Source: Gluconacetobacter sacchari (lineage in GTDB: Bacteria; Pseudomonadota; Alphaproteobacteria; Acetobacterales; Acetobacteraceae). From it: a stretch of 64,000 bases of DNA. Of the stretch, positions 22,264 to 30,773 are shown one piece after another (the first letter of the stretch is position 1; each line of letters opens with the position of its first letter). A program made the position numbers and the translations under genes. The stretch covers positions 230,765 through 294,764 of the forward strand of contig NZ_JABEQJ010000002.1 of assembly GCF_014174255.1 (NCBI RefSeq), read 5' to 3'. Under the pieces are notes generated by a model. That model had not been told where the DNA came from. It did no database searches and worked only from the letters and a program-made list of their open reading frames with translations.

Positions 22264-23520
22264 ATGTCCGTGAACATCCTGATGCCGGCTTTGTCGCCGA
22301 CGATGACCGAGGGCAAGCTGGCCCGCTGGCTGAAGAAGGAAGGCGAAGCCATCGCCTCCGGCGACGTGATCGCCGAGATCGAGACCGACAAGGCGACGAT
22401 GGAGGTCGAAGCCGTCGATGACGGGACGCTGGGGCGTATCCTGGTCGAGGCCGGTACCGAAGGCGTGAAGGTCAACGCGCCGATCGCCATCCTGGTGGCG
22501 GACGGCGAGGCGGTGCCCGATACGGCGTCGACCGCCGCATCTCCGGCTTCCGTTCCTGCTCCGGCTGCATCCCCGGCGGCGGCCGCTTCCCCCGCGCCGG
22601 CTTCGGTTGCTGCGGTCGCGCCGAAGGCGGGGCGGGTCTTCGCCTCGCCGCTTGCCCGGCGCATCGCGGCCCAGAAGGGCATAGACCTGGGCGCGGTGAA
22701 GGGCAGCGGCCCGAATGGCCGCATCGTGCGTCGCGACGTCGAGGCGGCCGTGGCCGCACCGGCTGCCGCTCCAGCCACTCCCAAACCCGCGCCGCTTCCA
22801 ACACCGGCAGCCGCGATCGACGTGCCGCATACCGTCGTGCCGAATTCGTCGGTCCGCAAGGTCATCGCGCGCCGGCTGACCGAGGCGAAATCGACCATTC
22901 CGCATTTCTACGTCGCGATGGACGTGGAGCTGGATGCGCTGCTGGCCCTGCGCGCGCAGCTCAATGCCTCCTCGCCGGCCGAAGGGCCGGGGGTGTTCAA
23001 GCTGTCGGTCAACGACCTGCTGATCAAGGCCGTCGCCGTCGCGCTGCGGCGGGTGCCGAAGGTCAATGCGTCCTATACCGAGGATGCGACCATCCTGTAC
23101 GACGATGTCGATATCTCGGTCGCCGTGTCGGTGCCCGACGGGCTGATCACGCCGATCATCCGCAATGCCGACCGCAAGTCGCTGAGCCAGATCAGCAACG
23201 AGGCGAAGGAGCTGATCGCCCGCGCCCGCGCCGGCAAGCTGAAGCCGCAGGAATTCCAGGGTGGCTCATTCTCGATCTCGAACATGGGCATGTACGGGGT
23301 CCGCGAATTCTCGGCCATCATCAACCCGCCGCAGGCCGCCATCCTGGCCATCGCGGCGGGCGAGAAGCGGGCGGTGGTGAAGGGGGATGCCATCGCGATC
23401 GCGACCGTCATGACGGTGACGCTGTCGGTCGATCATCGCGTGGTCGACGGCGCGCTGGCTGCCGAATGGGTCGCCGCTTTCCGTTCGGTGGTCGAATCGC
23501 CGCTCAGCCTCGTGGTCTGA
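22264..23520 (+). CDS. pdhC: Dihydrolipoamide acetyltransferase (E2 of pyruvate dehydrogenase)
   Basis: The E2 core transfers the acetyl group from lipoamide to CoA. The 418 residues comprise one lipoyl domain (1-78, Lys43), an Ala/Pro hinge, a peripheral subunit-binding domain near 123-157 (RVFASPLARRIAAQKGIDL) and the catalytic domain from about 190. The latter ends with the active-site His in SVDHRVVDGALAAEW. Only one lipoyl domain is present here, with a second supplied by PdhB. It follows pdhB after 12 bases. Confidence 0.96.
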   Translation: MSVNILMPALSPTMTEGKLARWLKKEGEAIASGDVIAEIETDKATMEVEAVDDGTLGRILVEAGTEGVKVNAPIAILVADGEAVPDTASTAASPASVPAPAASPAAAASPAPASVAAVAPKAGRVFASPLARRIAAQKGIDLGAVKGSGPNGRIVRRDVEAAVAAPAAAPATPKPAPLPTPAAAIDVPHTVVPNSSVRKVIARRLTEAKSTIPHFYVAMDVELDALLALRAQLNASSPAEGPGVFKLSVNDLLIKAVAVALRRVPKVNASYTEDATILYDDVDISVAVSVPDGLITPIIRNADRKSLSQISNEAKELIARARAGKLKPQEFQGGSFSISNMGMYGVREFSAIINPPQAAILAIAAGEKRAVVKGDAIAIATVMTVTLSVDHRVVDGALAAEWVAAFRSVVESPLSLVV

Positions 23521-23590
23521 ACCGCCGTGGCCCGGCATGTCCGGGCCACGGATCTTCTGAACCGGCATCCTGCCCCGGGAACGTACATCA

Positions 23591-25000
23591 ATGAACAAGA
23601 CAGAATTCGATCTCGTCGTCGTCGGCGGCGGTCCCGGCGGGTATGTCGCCGCGATCCGCGCCGCTCAGCTTGGGCTGCGGACCGCCCTGGTCGAAGCCAA
23701 TCATCTGGGCGGCATCTGCCTCAACTGGGGATGCATTCCGACCAAGGCGCTGCTGCGGGCGTCCGAGATCAACCACCTGCTGCATCATCTGGGTGAATTC
23801 GGCTTCGCGGCCGACAATGTGCGCTTCGACCTGCAAAAAGTGGTCAAGCGCTCGCGCCAGGTTGCCGGCCAGCTTTCGTCCGGCGTCGGGCATCTGCTGA
23901 AGAAGAACAAGGTCACGGTCTTCGACGGGTTCGGGGCGCTGGCGGGCAAGGATGGCGGCCGCCGCCTGCTGTCCGTCACCAAGGACGGCAAGCCGGTGGC
24001 GACGCTGAGTGCGAAGAACATCATCCTGGCCACTGGCGCGCGCGCCCGTGTGCTGCCGGGGCTGGAACCCGACGGCAAGCTGATCTGGTCCTATCGCGAG
24101 GCGATGGTGCCGACCGAGATGCCCCGATCGCTGCTGGTGATCGGCTCGGGTGCGATCGGCATCGAATTCGCCTCGTTCTACCGCAATATGGGCGCGGAGG
24201 TGACGGTCGTCGAGGTGCTGGACCGGATCCTGCCGGTCGAGGATGAGGAAATCAGCGCCCTGGCGCACAAAGCGTTCGTCAAGCAGGGCATGACCATCCT
24301 GACGGGCGCGAAGCTGGGCCCCCTCACCAAGGGCGCCGACAGCGTCAGCCTGTCGGTCGAAGCCGGCGGCAAGACGCACGCCATCACCGTGGACCGTGTG
24401 ATTTCGGCCGTGGGCATTGTCGGCAATGTCGAGAAGCTGGGCCTGGAAGGCACGGCCATAACCGTCGACCGGACGCATGTGAAGGTCGATGCGCGATGCT
24501 TCACCGGCGAGCCGGGCATTTACGCCATCGGCGACCTGGCCGGGCCGCCCTGGCTGGCGCACAAGGCGAGCCATGAGGGTGTGATGTGCGTGGAGGCGAT
24601 CGCCGGACGGCATGTCCACCCGATCGACCCGCTGAACATTCCCGGCTGCACCTATTGCCGGCCGCAGATCGCCTCGGTCGGGCTGACCGAGGCCCGCGCG
24701 AAGGAGGCCGGGCACGCGGTGCGGGTTGGCCGCTTTCCGTTCATCGGCAACGGCAAGGCGATTGCGATGGGCGAGCCCGACGGGCTGGTGAAGACGGTGT
24801 TCGATTCCGAAACCGGCGAATTGCTGGGCGCGCACATGATCGGGGCCGAGGTGACGGAGATGATCCAGGGCTATGTCATCGCCCGGACCTCGGAACTGAC
24901 CGATGCCGAGTTGAAGGAAACGGTCTTTCCGCATCCCACCATCTCGGAGGCGATGCATGAGGCGGTGCTGGCGGCCTATGACGGAGCATTGCATATCTGA
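23591..25000 (+). CDS. lpdA: Dihydrolipoyl dehydrogenase (E3)
   Basis: E3 reoxidises dihydrolipoamide with NAD+. The 469-residue flavoprotein shows the FAD motif VVGGGPGGYVAA (10-21), the redox disulfide Cys43-Cys48 in GGICLNWGCIPTKA, the NAD motif VIGSGAIGIEFAS, GIYAIGDLAGPPWLAHKA and the C-terminal catalytic His-Glu in FPHPTISEAMHEAV. No lipoyl domain is fused to it. It follows pdhC after 70 bases. A 9-bp GC hairpin (25051-25084) lies between it and lipA but lacks a T run. Confidence 0.97.
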   Translation: MNKTEFDLVVVGGGPGGYVAAIRAAQLGLRTALVEANHLGGICLNWGCIPTKALLRASEINHLLHHLGEFGFAADNVRFDLQKVVKRSRQVAGQLSSGVGHLLKKNKVTVFDGFGALAGKDGGRRLLSVTKDGKPVATLSAKNIILATGARARVLPGLEPDGKLIWSYREAMVPTEMPRSLLVIGSGAIGIEFASFYRNMGAEVTVVEVLDRILPVEDEEISALAHKAFVKQGMTILTGAKLGPLTKGADSVSLSVEAGGKTHAITVDRVISAVGIVGNVEKLGLEGTAITVDRTHVKVDARCFTGEPGIYAIGDLAGPPWLAHKASHEGVMCVEAIAGRHVHPIDPLNIPGCTYCRPQIASVGLTEARAKEAGHAVRVGRFPFIGNGKAIAMGEPDGLVKTVFDSETGELLGAHMIGAEVTEMIQGYVIARTSELTDAELKETVFPHPTISEAMHEAVLAAYDGALHI

Positions 25001-25128
25001 GTGGATACGCCGCCGGCGCGGCTCCTGAGCTTTTGATCGCGGAGGTGCGACGCGGGGGGATGTTCGCTTGACGCGCCCCCCGCGACGTTCCACTTCTGGC
25101 TGTCCGTTTGCTTTATGGGTTCTGCCTT

Positions 25129-26118
25129 ATGTCCACGCGTCTGGTGATCGACCACAGAAAAGGCGGTGCCGCGCTCCGCCATCCCGAGAAAGCGCACCGG
25201 CCGGACAATCCCATCGCCCGCAAGCCGGACTGGATCCGCGTCAAGGCGCCGAACCACCCTGTCTATCACGAGACCCGCGCCCTGATGCGCGAGCAGAAAC
25301 TGGTAACGGTGTGCGAGGAGGCAGCCTGCCCGAATATCGGCGAGTGCTGGTCGCAGCGTCACGCCACCATGATGATCATGGGTGAGATCTGCACCCGCGC
25401 CTGCGCCTTCTGCAACGTCACCACCGGCATGCCCAATCCGCTGGATGATGGCGAGCCCGAGCGTGTGGGCGAGGCCGTGGCGAAGCTGGGGCTGCGCCAT
25501 GTCGTCATCACCTCGGTCGATCGCGACGACCTGCCGGACGGCGGCGCGGCGCATTTCGCCCGCGTCATCCGCGCGGTGCGCGCGGCTTCGTCCAGCACCA
25601 CGATCGAGATCCTGACCCCGGACTTCCTGCGCAAGCCCGCGTCGCTGGAAGTGGTCGTGGCGGCGCGCCCCGACGTGTTCAACCATAATCTGGAAACCGT
25701 GCCGCGCCTGTACACCACCATCCGCCCCGGCGCGCGCTATTACCAGTCGCTGCGGCTGCTGGACGATGTGAAGCGCCATGACCCGTCGATTTTCACCAAG
25801 TCCGGCCTGATGGTCGGGCTGGGCGAAGACCGACCGGAAATTCTTCAGGTCATGGACGACCTGCGGGTGGCGGATGTCGATTTCATCACCCTGGGCCAGT
25901 ATCTTCAGCCGACGGTGAAACATGCCCCGGTCAGGGATTTCGTCACGCCGGACGCATTCGCCGATTATGCCGCGATGGCGCGGGCCAAGGGCTTCCTGCA
26001 AGTCAGCGCCTCGCCGCTCACCCGGTCGTCCTACCATGCCGATTCCGACTTCGCCGAGTTGCGCGCGGCGCGCGAGGCGAAACTGGCGGCGGTGCGGAGC
26101 GGGGCGGAGAGCGTCTGA
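25129..26118 (+). CDS. lipA: Lipoyl synthase
   Basis: LipA is a radical SAM enzyme that inserts two sulfurs into octanoyl groups on the lipoyl domains, here those of PdhB and PdhC encoded just upstream. The 329 residues include the auxiliary-cluster cysteines in [12 protein letters not shown] and the radical SAM motif CTRACAFC, followed by the [11 protein letters not shown] region. The ATG at 25129 ([10 protein letters not shown]) is preferred over an in-frame start seven codons earlier. The stop overlaps the next ATG by one base. Confidence 0.97.
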   Translation: MSTRLVIDHRKGGAALRHPEKAHRPDNPIARKPDWIRVKAPNHPVYHETRALMREQKLVTVCEEAACPNIGECWSQRHATMMIMGEICTRACAFCNVTTGMPNPLDDGEPERVGEAVAKLGLRHVVITSVDRDDLPDGGAAHFARVIRAVRAASSSTTIEILTPDFLRKPASLEVVVAARPDVFNHNLETVPRLYTTIRPGARYYQSLRLLDDVKRHDPSIFTKSGLMVGLGEDRPEILQVMDDLRVADVDFITLGQYLQPTVKHAPVRDFVTPDAFADYAAMARAKGFLQVSASPLTRSSYHADSDFAELRAAREAKLAAVRSGAESV

Positions 26119-26612
26119 TGCCGACGCATGCGGAACGTCGCCTGATCGCCTATTCGCCGGAGCAATTGTTCGACCTGGTGGCCGATGTCGGCAAATATCC
26201 GCAATTTCTGCCCTGGTGCGCCGCCGCGCGGGTGCGCACCCGCACCGCGACCGAACTGGTCGCGGACCTGACGATCGGCTTCGGCCCGTTTCGCGAAACC
26301 TTTACCAGCCGGGTGGACCTCGAACATCCCGCGCGCATCGGCGTTCGCTATGAAAAAGGGCCGTTTCGCTACCTGAACAATGTCTGGACTTTCGCGCCGG
26401 ACCCGCGGGGTTGCCAGGTCGATTTCTTCGTCGATTTCGAATTCCGCTCGCGCCTGCTCCAGGCGGCGATCGGGGTGGTGTTCAACGAGGCGGTGCGCCT
26501 GATGGTCTCGGCCTTCATCCGGCGCGCGCGCGATATCTACGGGCCGCCCGAGACCGCCAAGACATTGGCGCAGCCCGCCAATGCGCAACCCGCCGGAACC
26601 GGAGGCGCCTGA
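26118..26612 (+). CDS. RatA/COQ10 family START-like protein
   Basis: A 164-residue SRPBCC-fold protein ([34 protein letters not shown], then YLNNVWTF and FEFRSRLL), matching the RatA/COQ10 group. Mitochondrial COQ10 binds ubiquinone and supports respiration. The Escherichia coli RatA has been described as a ribosome association inhibitor. Linkage to pdh and lipA is frequent in alphaproteobacteria and fits a respiratory, quinone-binding role better than a toxin role. The start overlaps the lipA stop by one base. Confidence 0.85.
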   Translation: MPTHAERRLIAYSPEQLFDLVADVGKYPQFLPWCAAARVRTRTATELVADLTIGFGPFRETFTSRVDLEHPARIGVRYEKGPFRYLNNVWTFAPDPRGCQVDFFVDFEFRSRLLQAAIGVVFNEAVRLMVSAFIRRARDIYGPPETAKTLAQPANAQPAGTGGA

Positions 26613-26673
26613 CGGGCGTTGGCGCCATGTGCCCGGCATGCGGGCGCGTTCCAGCCATGGGGGAACGATCGTG

Positions 26674-27015
26674 ATGAAATTGTCTGTCGGTTCGATGATA
26701 GTCAGCACGGCACTGGTTGTCGGCACGCCGGTGCTCGCGAACGCCGATCACCATCATCACCATAAAGACCGCCACCACCAGGAGGCGTCCACCGGATCGC
26801 CCACGACCGAGGACCTGAACGCCAAGAGCCTGGCGTCCGCCCGTGCGGGCACCCCACCGTCGTCCGAGCCTTCGGCGCCCCCGGGCACCATGCCGATGGC
26901 GCCACCGATGGCACCGATGACTCCCATGCCGCCCGCGACTGTCCCTTCGGGAACCGGCACCGTCGCGCCGCCATCGCCTCCGGCACCGGCGATGCCCGAC
27001 AGTTCGCCCCAGTAG
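26674..27015 (+). CDS. His-, Pro- and Met-rich secreted protein
   Basis: A 113-residue protein of no recognised family. A signal peptide at about residues 1-21 (MKLSVGSMIVSTALVVGTPVLA) precedes a short histidine cluster, DHHHHHKDRHHQ. The rest is low-complexity Pro/Ala/Met/Thr (for example GTMPMAPPMAPMTPMP). The composition suggests a flexible periplasmic metal binder, for example for copper, but this is a guess. The ATG at 26674 follows GGGGGAA and gives the signal peptide; the longer upstream frame does not. It ends 14 bases before the convergent cinA end. Confidence 0.6.
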   Translation: MKLSVGSMIVSTALVVGTPVLANADHHHHHKDRHHQEASTGSPTTEDLNAKSLASARAGTPPSSEPSAPPGTMPMAPPMAPMTPMPPATVPSGTGTVAPPSPPAPAMPDSSPQ

Positions 27016-27028
27016 GCTTTCCGGTACG

Positions 27029-27535
27029 CTACGCGGCGTCCGTCAGGTCGGCCAGCAGGTCCAGTGCCTGTTCGACGGCCTGTCGGCGGATGGCCGCGCG
27101 ATCTCCGGTGAAGTGGCGCGATATCGTGCTGCCTTCGCCGTCGCGTCGTATGGCCCCGAACCAGACCAGCCCGACCGGCTTTTCCATCGTGCCGCCGCCG
27201 GGCCCGGCGATGCCTGTGATGGAAACCGCAAGATCGGCATCCGGCGCATGGGCCAGCGCGCCGCGTGCCATGGACGCCGCGACTTCGGCGCTGACCGCGC
27301 CGTGGCGGACCAGCAACATGGGCGGCACGCCCAGCAGCGCGGACTTCATCCCGTTCGAATACGTGACGAAGCCGCCCTCGACCATGTCGGATGAGCCGGC
27401 ATGGTGCGTCAGCGCGGCGGCGACCAGGCCGCCGGTGCAGCTTTCGGCGGTGACGGCCCGCACACCGGCACCACGCAACCGGTCCAGTACCTCGGCCGCG
27501 CGGGCCAGGATCGTGTCGTTCAGCATGGATGACAT
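27029..27535 (-). CDS. CinA-family nicotinamide-nucleotide amidohydrolase
   Basis: A 168-residue PncC-type enzyme that deamidates nicotinamide mononucleotide to nicotinate mononucleotide in NAD recycling. Seen are VTAESCTGGLVAAALT near residue 30, EGGFVTYSNGMKSALLGV, and ITGIAGPGGGTMEKPVGLVWFG. Only the C-terminal CinA domain is present; the MoCF-like N-terminal domain of full CinA is missing, which is normal for this short form. The ATG at 27535 follows GGAGGG. It lies 17 bases after pgpA on the same strand. Confidence 0.9.
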   Translation of the reverse strand: MSSMLNDTILARAAEVLDRLRGAGVRAVTAESCTGGLVAAALTHHAGSSDMVEGGFVTYSNGMKSALLGVPPMLLVRHGAVSAEVAASMARGALAHAPDADLAVSITGIAGPGGGTMEKPVGLVWFGAIRRDGEGSTISRHFTGDRAAIRRQAVEQALDLLADLTDAA

Positions 27536-27552
27536 GGGCACCCTCCGCGATT

Positions 27553-28032
27553 TCAGGCCAGGACGATCAGGATCCGCGCGGCGGTCATGATTGCCGCCGC
27601 GATCAGTCCGGCGACGATATCGTCACCCATGATGCCCGCCGCGTCATGCCGCCGGTCGAACCAGCCGACGGGACCGGGCTTGGTAATGTCGAACAGCCGG
27701 AACAGCGCGAATGCCAGCAGCAGCCACAGGACATCGATCCGGTCGGGCCGCGACGGGTCGACGGGATGGGGACCAAACGCGAGCGGAGCCATCGCGATCC
27801 ACATGCCCGCGACCTCGTCGATCACGATCCATTGGTAGTCCTCGCCGCCGCTGACCTTGAGAGTGGCGGCATAGCCCGCGACGCAGCACAGCAGGATCGC
27901 GGCCCCCAGGACCAGCGGGTGGGGCAGGAACAGCAGGCCGCAGACCAGCGCCGCCAACGATCCCACGGTGCCCGGGGCGACTGGGGAAAAACCGCAGCCG
28001 CCGAAGCTGGCGACGAGGCGGGCAGGGGTCAT
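27553..28032 (-). CDS. pgpA: Phosphatidylglycerophosphatase A
   Basis: A 159-residue membrane enzyme that removes the phosphate from phosphatidylglycerophosphate, giving phosphatidylglycerol. The family motif set is present: GFSPVAPGTVGSL at the N-terminus, DEVAGMWIA, RLFDITKPGPVGWFDRR and GIMGDDIVAGL. Several hydrophobic helices span the rest. Its start overlaps the slt stop by ATGA. The product can feed the cardiolipin synthase encoded at 39-40 kb. Confidence 0.93.
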   Translation of the reverse strand: MTPARLVASFGGCGFSPVAPGTVGSLAALVCGLLFLPHPLVLGAAILLCCVAGYAATLKVSGGEDYQWIVIDEVAGMWIAMAPLAFGPHPVDPSRPDRIDVLWLLLAFALFRLFDITKPGPVGWFDRRHDAAGIMGDDIVAGLIAAAIMTAARILIVLA

Positions 28033-29966
28033 GGCGGGGCCTCCGGTCGGGATTCGGAGGCCAGAGCCTGGTAGATGGCCAGGTTTTCCTCCACGCGCTG
28101 GATATAACTACGGGTTTCGGCAAACGGAATGCTCTCGATCCAATCGAGCATCGCCGTGGGTGTCGGGTCGGCGTGCGCCGGGTCGCCGACCGAGGCCAGC
28201 CATTGGTCGGTGCGGTGCGGCCCGGCATTGTACGCCGCCAGGACATAAGGGATCGTCCCATCGAACTTGCGCATCAATCGGGACAGATAGGCGGTGCCGA
28301 TCCGCATGTTCAGGGCCGGGTCGGTCAGGCTTGCGCCTGTCAGCGTGCCGGTCGCCAGCCCCGCCCAGCGCGAGACGTCGCGCGCCGCTGCCGGCAGAAG
28401 CTGCATCAGCCCGTAGGCGCCGGCCGGACTGACGATCGCGGGATCGAAGCTGCTTTCCTGCCGGATTACCGCCATGACGAAGCCCGGGGGCAGGCCGTCC
28501 TCGCCGGTCGGGAACGGCGTCGGCCAGCCCAGCGGCAGCAGCGCGATCCCGTCGCGGCCTGCGCGGCGGGTGATCGTCACCGCCACGTCGGGTATCCCCA
28601 GCCGTAGGGCCAGCACCGCCGCCAGCGCATGGCCGGCGGCGCTGCCACCGCGCGAATCCTGCATCAGCACGAAATCGCGCGCATGGGTCAGATCGCCCCG
28701 CGCGGCCAGAAGTCGGGCGGCCTGGACCAGGTCGCTCGCCTCGAACCGGGCGGTTTCGGCGTCGTTCCATGCGGGCGGGGCCATCGCGCCCAACCGCGCG
28801 CGGATCAGCGCGCCGGAGCGTTCGGGAAACAGCAGCGGACTGGCCACGTCCCCGTCCAGCCGCGACAGCGCCATCTGGCCATAGAAGGTTCCGGGCAGGG
28901 CGGCGGCCCGCTGCCATTCCGCATGAGCGCCCGAGATATCGCCTTCCTCTTCCAACGCGCGGCCGGTCCAGTACAGGCCACGGCTAAGCGTGATCAGCGA
29001 TGGGGAGGAACAAAGCGGTCTGAAGCGCCCCGCGGCCCGCTTGGGGTCATGCAGCCGGCGCAGCAGGATCCAGCCGGCGAGGAAATCGGCGTCATTCCGT
29101 GCCGCCGGGGTCATGTCGGCGGTCGTGGCCGCCAGGGCCAGCGCGCCCTGGTCCCGGCCGGCCAGCAGCATTTCATGCGCCAGCGCGTCCCGTTCGCTCC
29201 AGAAGGCGGGCAGGGGCAGGCGCCGTTCGGCCGCCATGCCCGCCTGCGGCCAGAGCGCGGCGGCCTGGTCGATCTGTCCCGTGCGCCGTAGCCAGCGCAG
29301 CCGGTCCAGCACCAGGACCGGATCGCCCGCCAGCGCCGGCGGTACCGTCGCCAATGCCGACAAACCAGGCCCCGGCCCGGAATCGGGCCGCGCCGTCCGC
29401 AGGGCAAGTCGGGCGAATGCCAACGTCTTTCGTGCCGGAGGCAGTCGTCCGGCCTGTCGCCGCGCCGCATCCACATGGCCGTCCAGTTCCTGACGATTGA
29501 ACCGGCGCCACTGGTCGTCTTCCGTCAGGGCGCCGCCGAAGACCGCCAGAAACGGTGCTTCATCGGTCGCACGGTCGATCCCTGCGATCCAGGCCTGACG
29601 GGCCCGCGCTGCCAGCCCGCCGGGAGGGGACGCACTGCCGGCACAGGCCAGCAGAGCGGGGGACGCGGTCAGCGTCAGCTTCGCACAGGCCCGTGCGAGG
29701 CCGCCATCATCAGGGGGGACCAGGGCCATCAGGCCCTGCACGCGCGCCAGCATGGCGGCACGGCGCGGCCACGCCGGCTGCTGGTCCAGGAACGTCAGAT
29801 AGTCGTCGATGCCCCCGCCTTCGGGCGAGAGCAGGTGCAGATAGGCCTCGACCCGCGCCGCCACGGCGGCCGGGGCCGGGTCACGGGCGGCCGCGGGACG
29901 GAACAGGCAGGCAAGAACCGCCAGTGCCGCGAGCCCGGCGATGCGCCGCCCGCGAGGCGCCGTCAT
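28029..29966 (-). CDS. slt: Soluble lytic murein transglycosylase
   Basis: A periplasmic glycan-cleaving enzyme of 645 residues. A signal peptide (about 1-28, GRRIAGLAALAVLACLF) is followed by a long helical solenoid and the C-terminal catalytic domain. In that domain the Glu of VIRQESSFDP is the acid/base, followed by SPAGAYGLMQLLPAAA and YVLAAYNAGPHR. The length matches Slt70. Start and stop both overlap neighbours by ATGA, so the terC-like gene, slt and pgpA form one unit. Confidence 0.92.
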   Translation of the reverse strand: MTAPRGRRIAGLAALAVLACLFRPAAARDPAPAAVAARVEAYLHLLSPEGGGIDDYLTFLDQQPAWPRRAAMLARVQGLMALVPPDDGGLARACAKLTLTASPALLACAGSASPPGGLAARARQAWIAGIDRATDEAPFLAVFGGALTEDDQWRRFNRQELDGHVDAARRQAGRLPPARKTLAFARLALRTARPDSGPGPGLSALATVPPALAGDPVLVLDRLRWLRRTGQIDQAAALWPQAGMAAERRLPLPAFWSERDALAHEMLLAGRDQGALALAATTADMTPAARNDADFLAGWILLRRLHDPKRAAGRFRPLCSSPSLITLSRGLYWTGRALEEEGDISGAHAEWQRAAALPGTFYGQMALSRLDGDVASPLLFPERSGALIRARLGAMAPPAWNDAETARFEASDLVQAARLLAARGDLTHARDFVLMQDSRGGSAAGHALAAVLALRLGIPDVAVTITRRAGRDGIALLPLGWPTPFPTGEDGLPPGFVMAVIRQESSFDPAIVSPAGAYGLMQLLPAAARDVSRWAGLATGTLTGASLTDPALNMRIGTAYLSRLMRKFDGTIPYVLAAYNAGPHRTDQWLASVGDPAHADPTPTAMLDWIESIPFAETRSYIQRVEENLAIYQALASESRPEAPP

Positions 29967-30523
29967 GACACGACATGCCAGATTTCGCCGCCGCCCTTGA
30001 CGATCAGTTCGATCGCCACGGCAAGCACGATCAGCAGTCCGATCCAGGCGATCCAGCGGAACCGCTCCAGCAGCCGGGCGATCACCGATGCCGCGACGGC
30101 CATCATCAGGACCGAAATCGCCAGACCGGCGATCAGCACCCAGATATGCTCGCCCGCCGCCCCGGCGACGGCCAGCACGTTGTCCAGGCTCATCGACAGG
30201 TCGGCGACGATGATGCGGACGATCGCCGCGCGCAGCGCCCCGGGCGGGGCGGTGCCGGTCGCGACGGGCGCGTCCTGGTGGCGCAGCTCGCGGAACATGC
30301 GCCAGCACACCCACAGCAGCAGAATCCCGCCCGCCAGGGTCAGGCCGATGATCGCAAGCAGCCGGACGGCGACGATCGCCAGGCCGACGCGGAACAGCGC
30401 GGCCGCCGCGACCCCGGCCAGGATGGCGCGCCCACGCAGGGAAGGCGGCAGGCCGCGCACGGCCAGCCCGATCACCACCGCATTGTCGCCGGCCAGGGTA
30501 AGGTCGATCAGAATGACCTGCAC
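29963..30523 (-). CDS. TerC/YjbE family integral membrane protein
   Basis: A 186-residue protein with the TerC-family motifs LIDLTLAGDNAVVIGLA and, repeated in the second half, DLSMSLDNVLAVAGAA. Both carry the conserved Asp-Asn pairs in membrane helices. The family is linked to metal (manganese or calcium) export and tellurium resistance; substrate unknown here. The start is uncertain. The GTG at 30523 cuts into the first helix, and homologous-looking hydrophobic sequence (ILTLSALTSL) continues upstream in frame without any ATG, GTG or TTG until a stop. Confidence 0.75.
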   Translation of the reverse strand: MQVILIDLTLAGDNAVVIGLAVRGLPPSLRGRAILAGVAAAALFRVGLAIVAVRLLAIIGLTLAGGILLLWVCWRMFRELRHQDAPVATGTAPPGALRAAIVRIIVADLSMSLDNVLAVAGAAGEHIWVLIAGLAISVLMMAVAASVIARLLERFRWIAWIGLLIVLAVAIELIVKGGGEIWHVVS

Positions 30524-30773
30524 GAGCGAGGTCAGGGCGGAAAGGGTGAGGATGGTCGCGCTCCCGATGGATATGTCCGGCGATGTTGACCATTCCCGCC
30601 GTGGCCGGGCAAGAGGCGGCCCGCTTTCGGAGGAAGACGCGACGCGGGAAATCGGCTAAAGGGGCAGCCCGCCCCGGAGCAGCATGACAGCCGCATGATC
30701 ATGAACCGGGATCGCCGCATGACGTGAGGACGCCGCCGCGCGGTGTCCGGTCGAAGAGAGAAAGCCGAGCACG

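Noticed and set aside
19801..22905. A 3.1-kb open frame antisense to pdhA, pdhB and pdhC
   Set aside because: It mirrors highly conserved genes, has His/Arg/Gly-rich composition typical of GC-rich antisense frames, and shows no domain.
25051..25084. GC-rich 9-bp hairpin between lpdA and lipA
   Set aside because: No T run follows, so it was not listed as a terminator.
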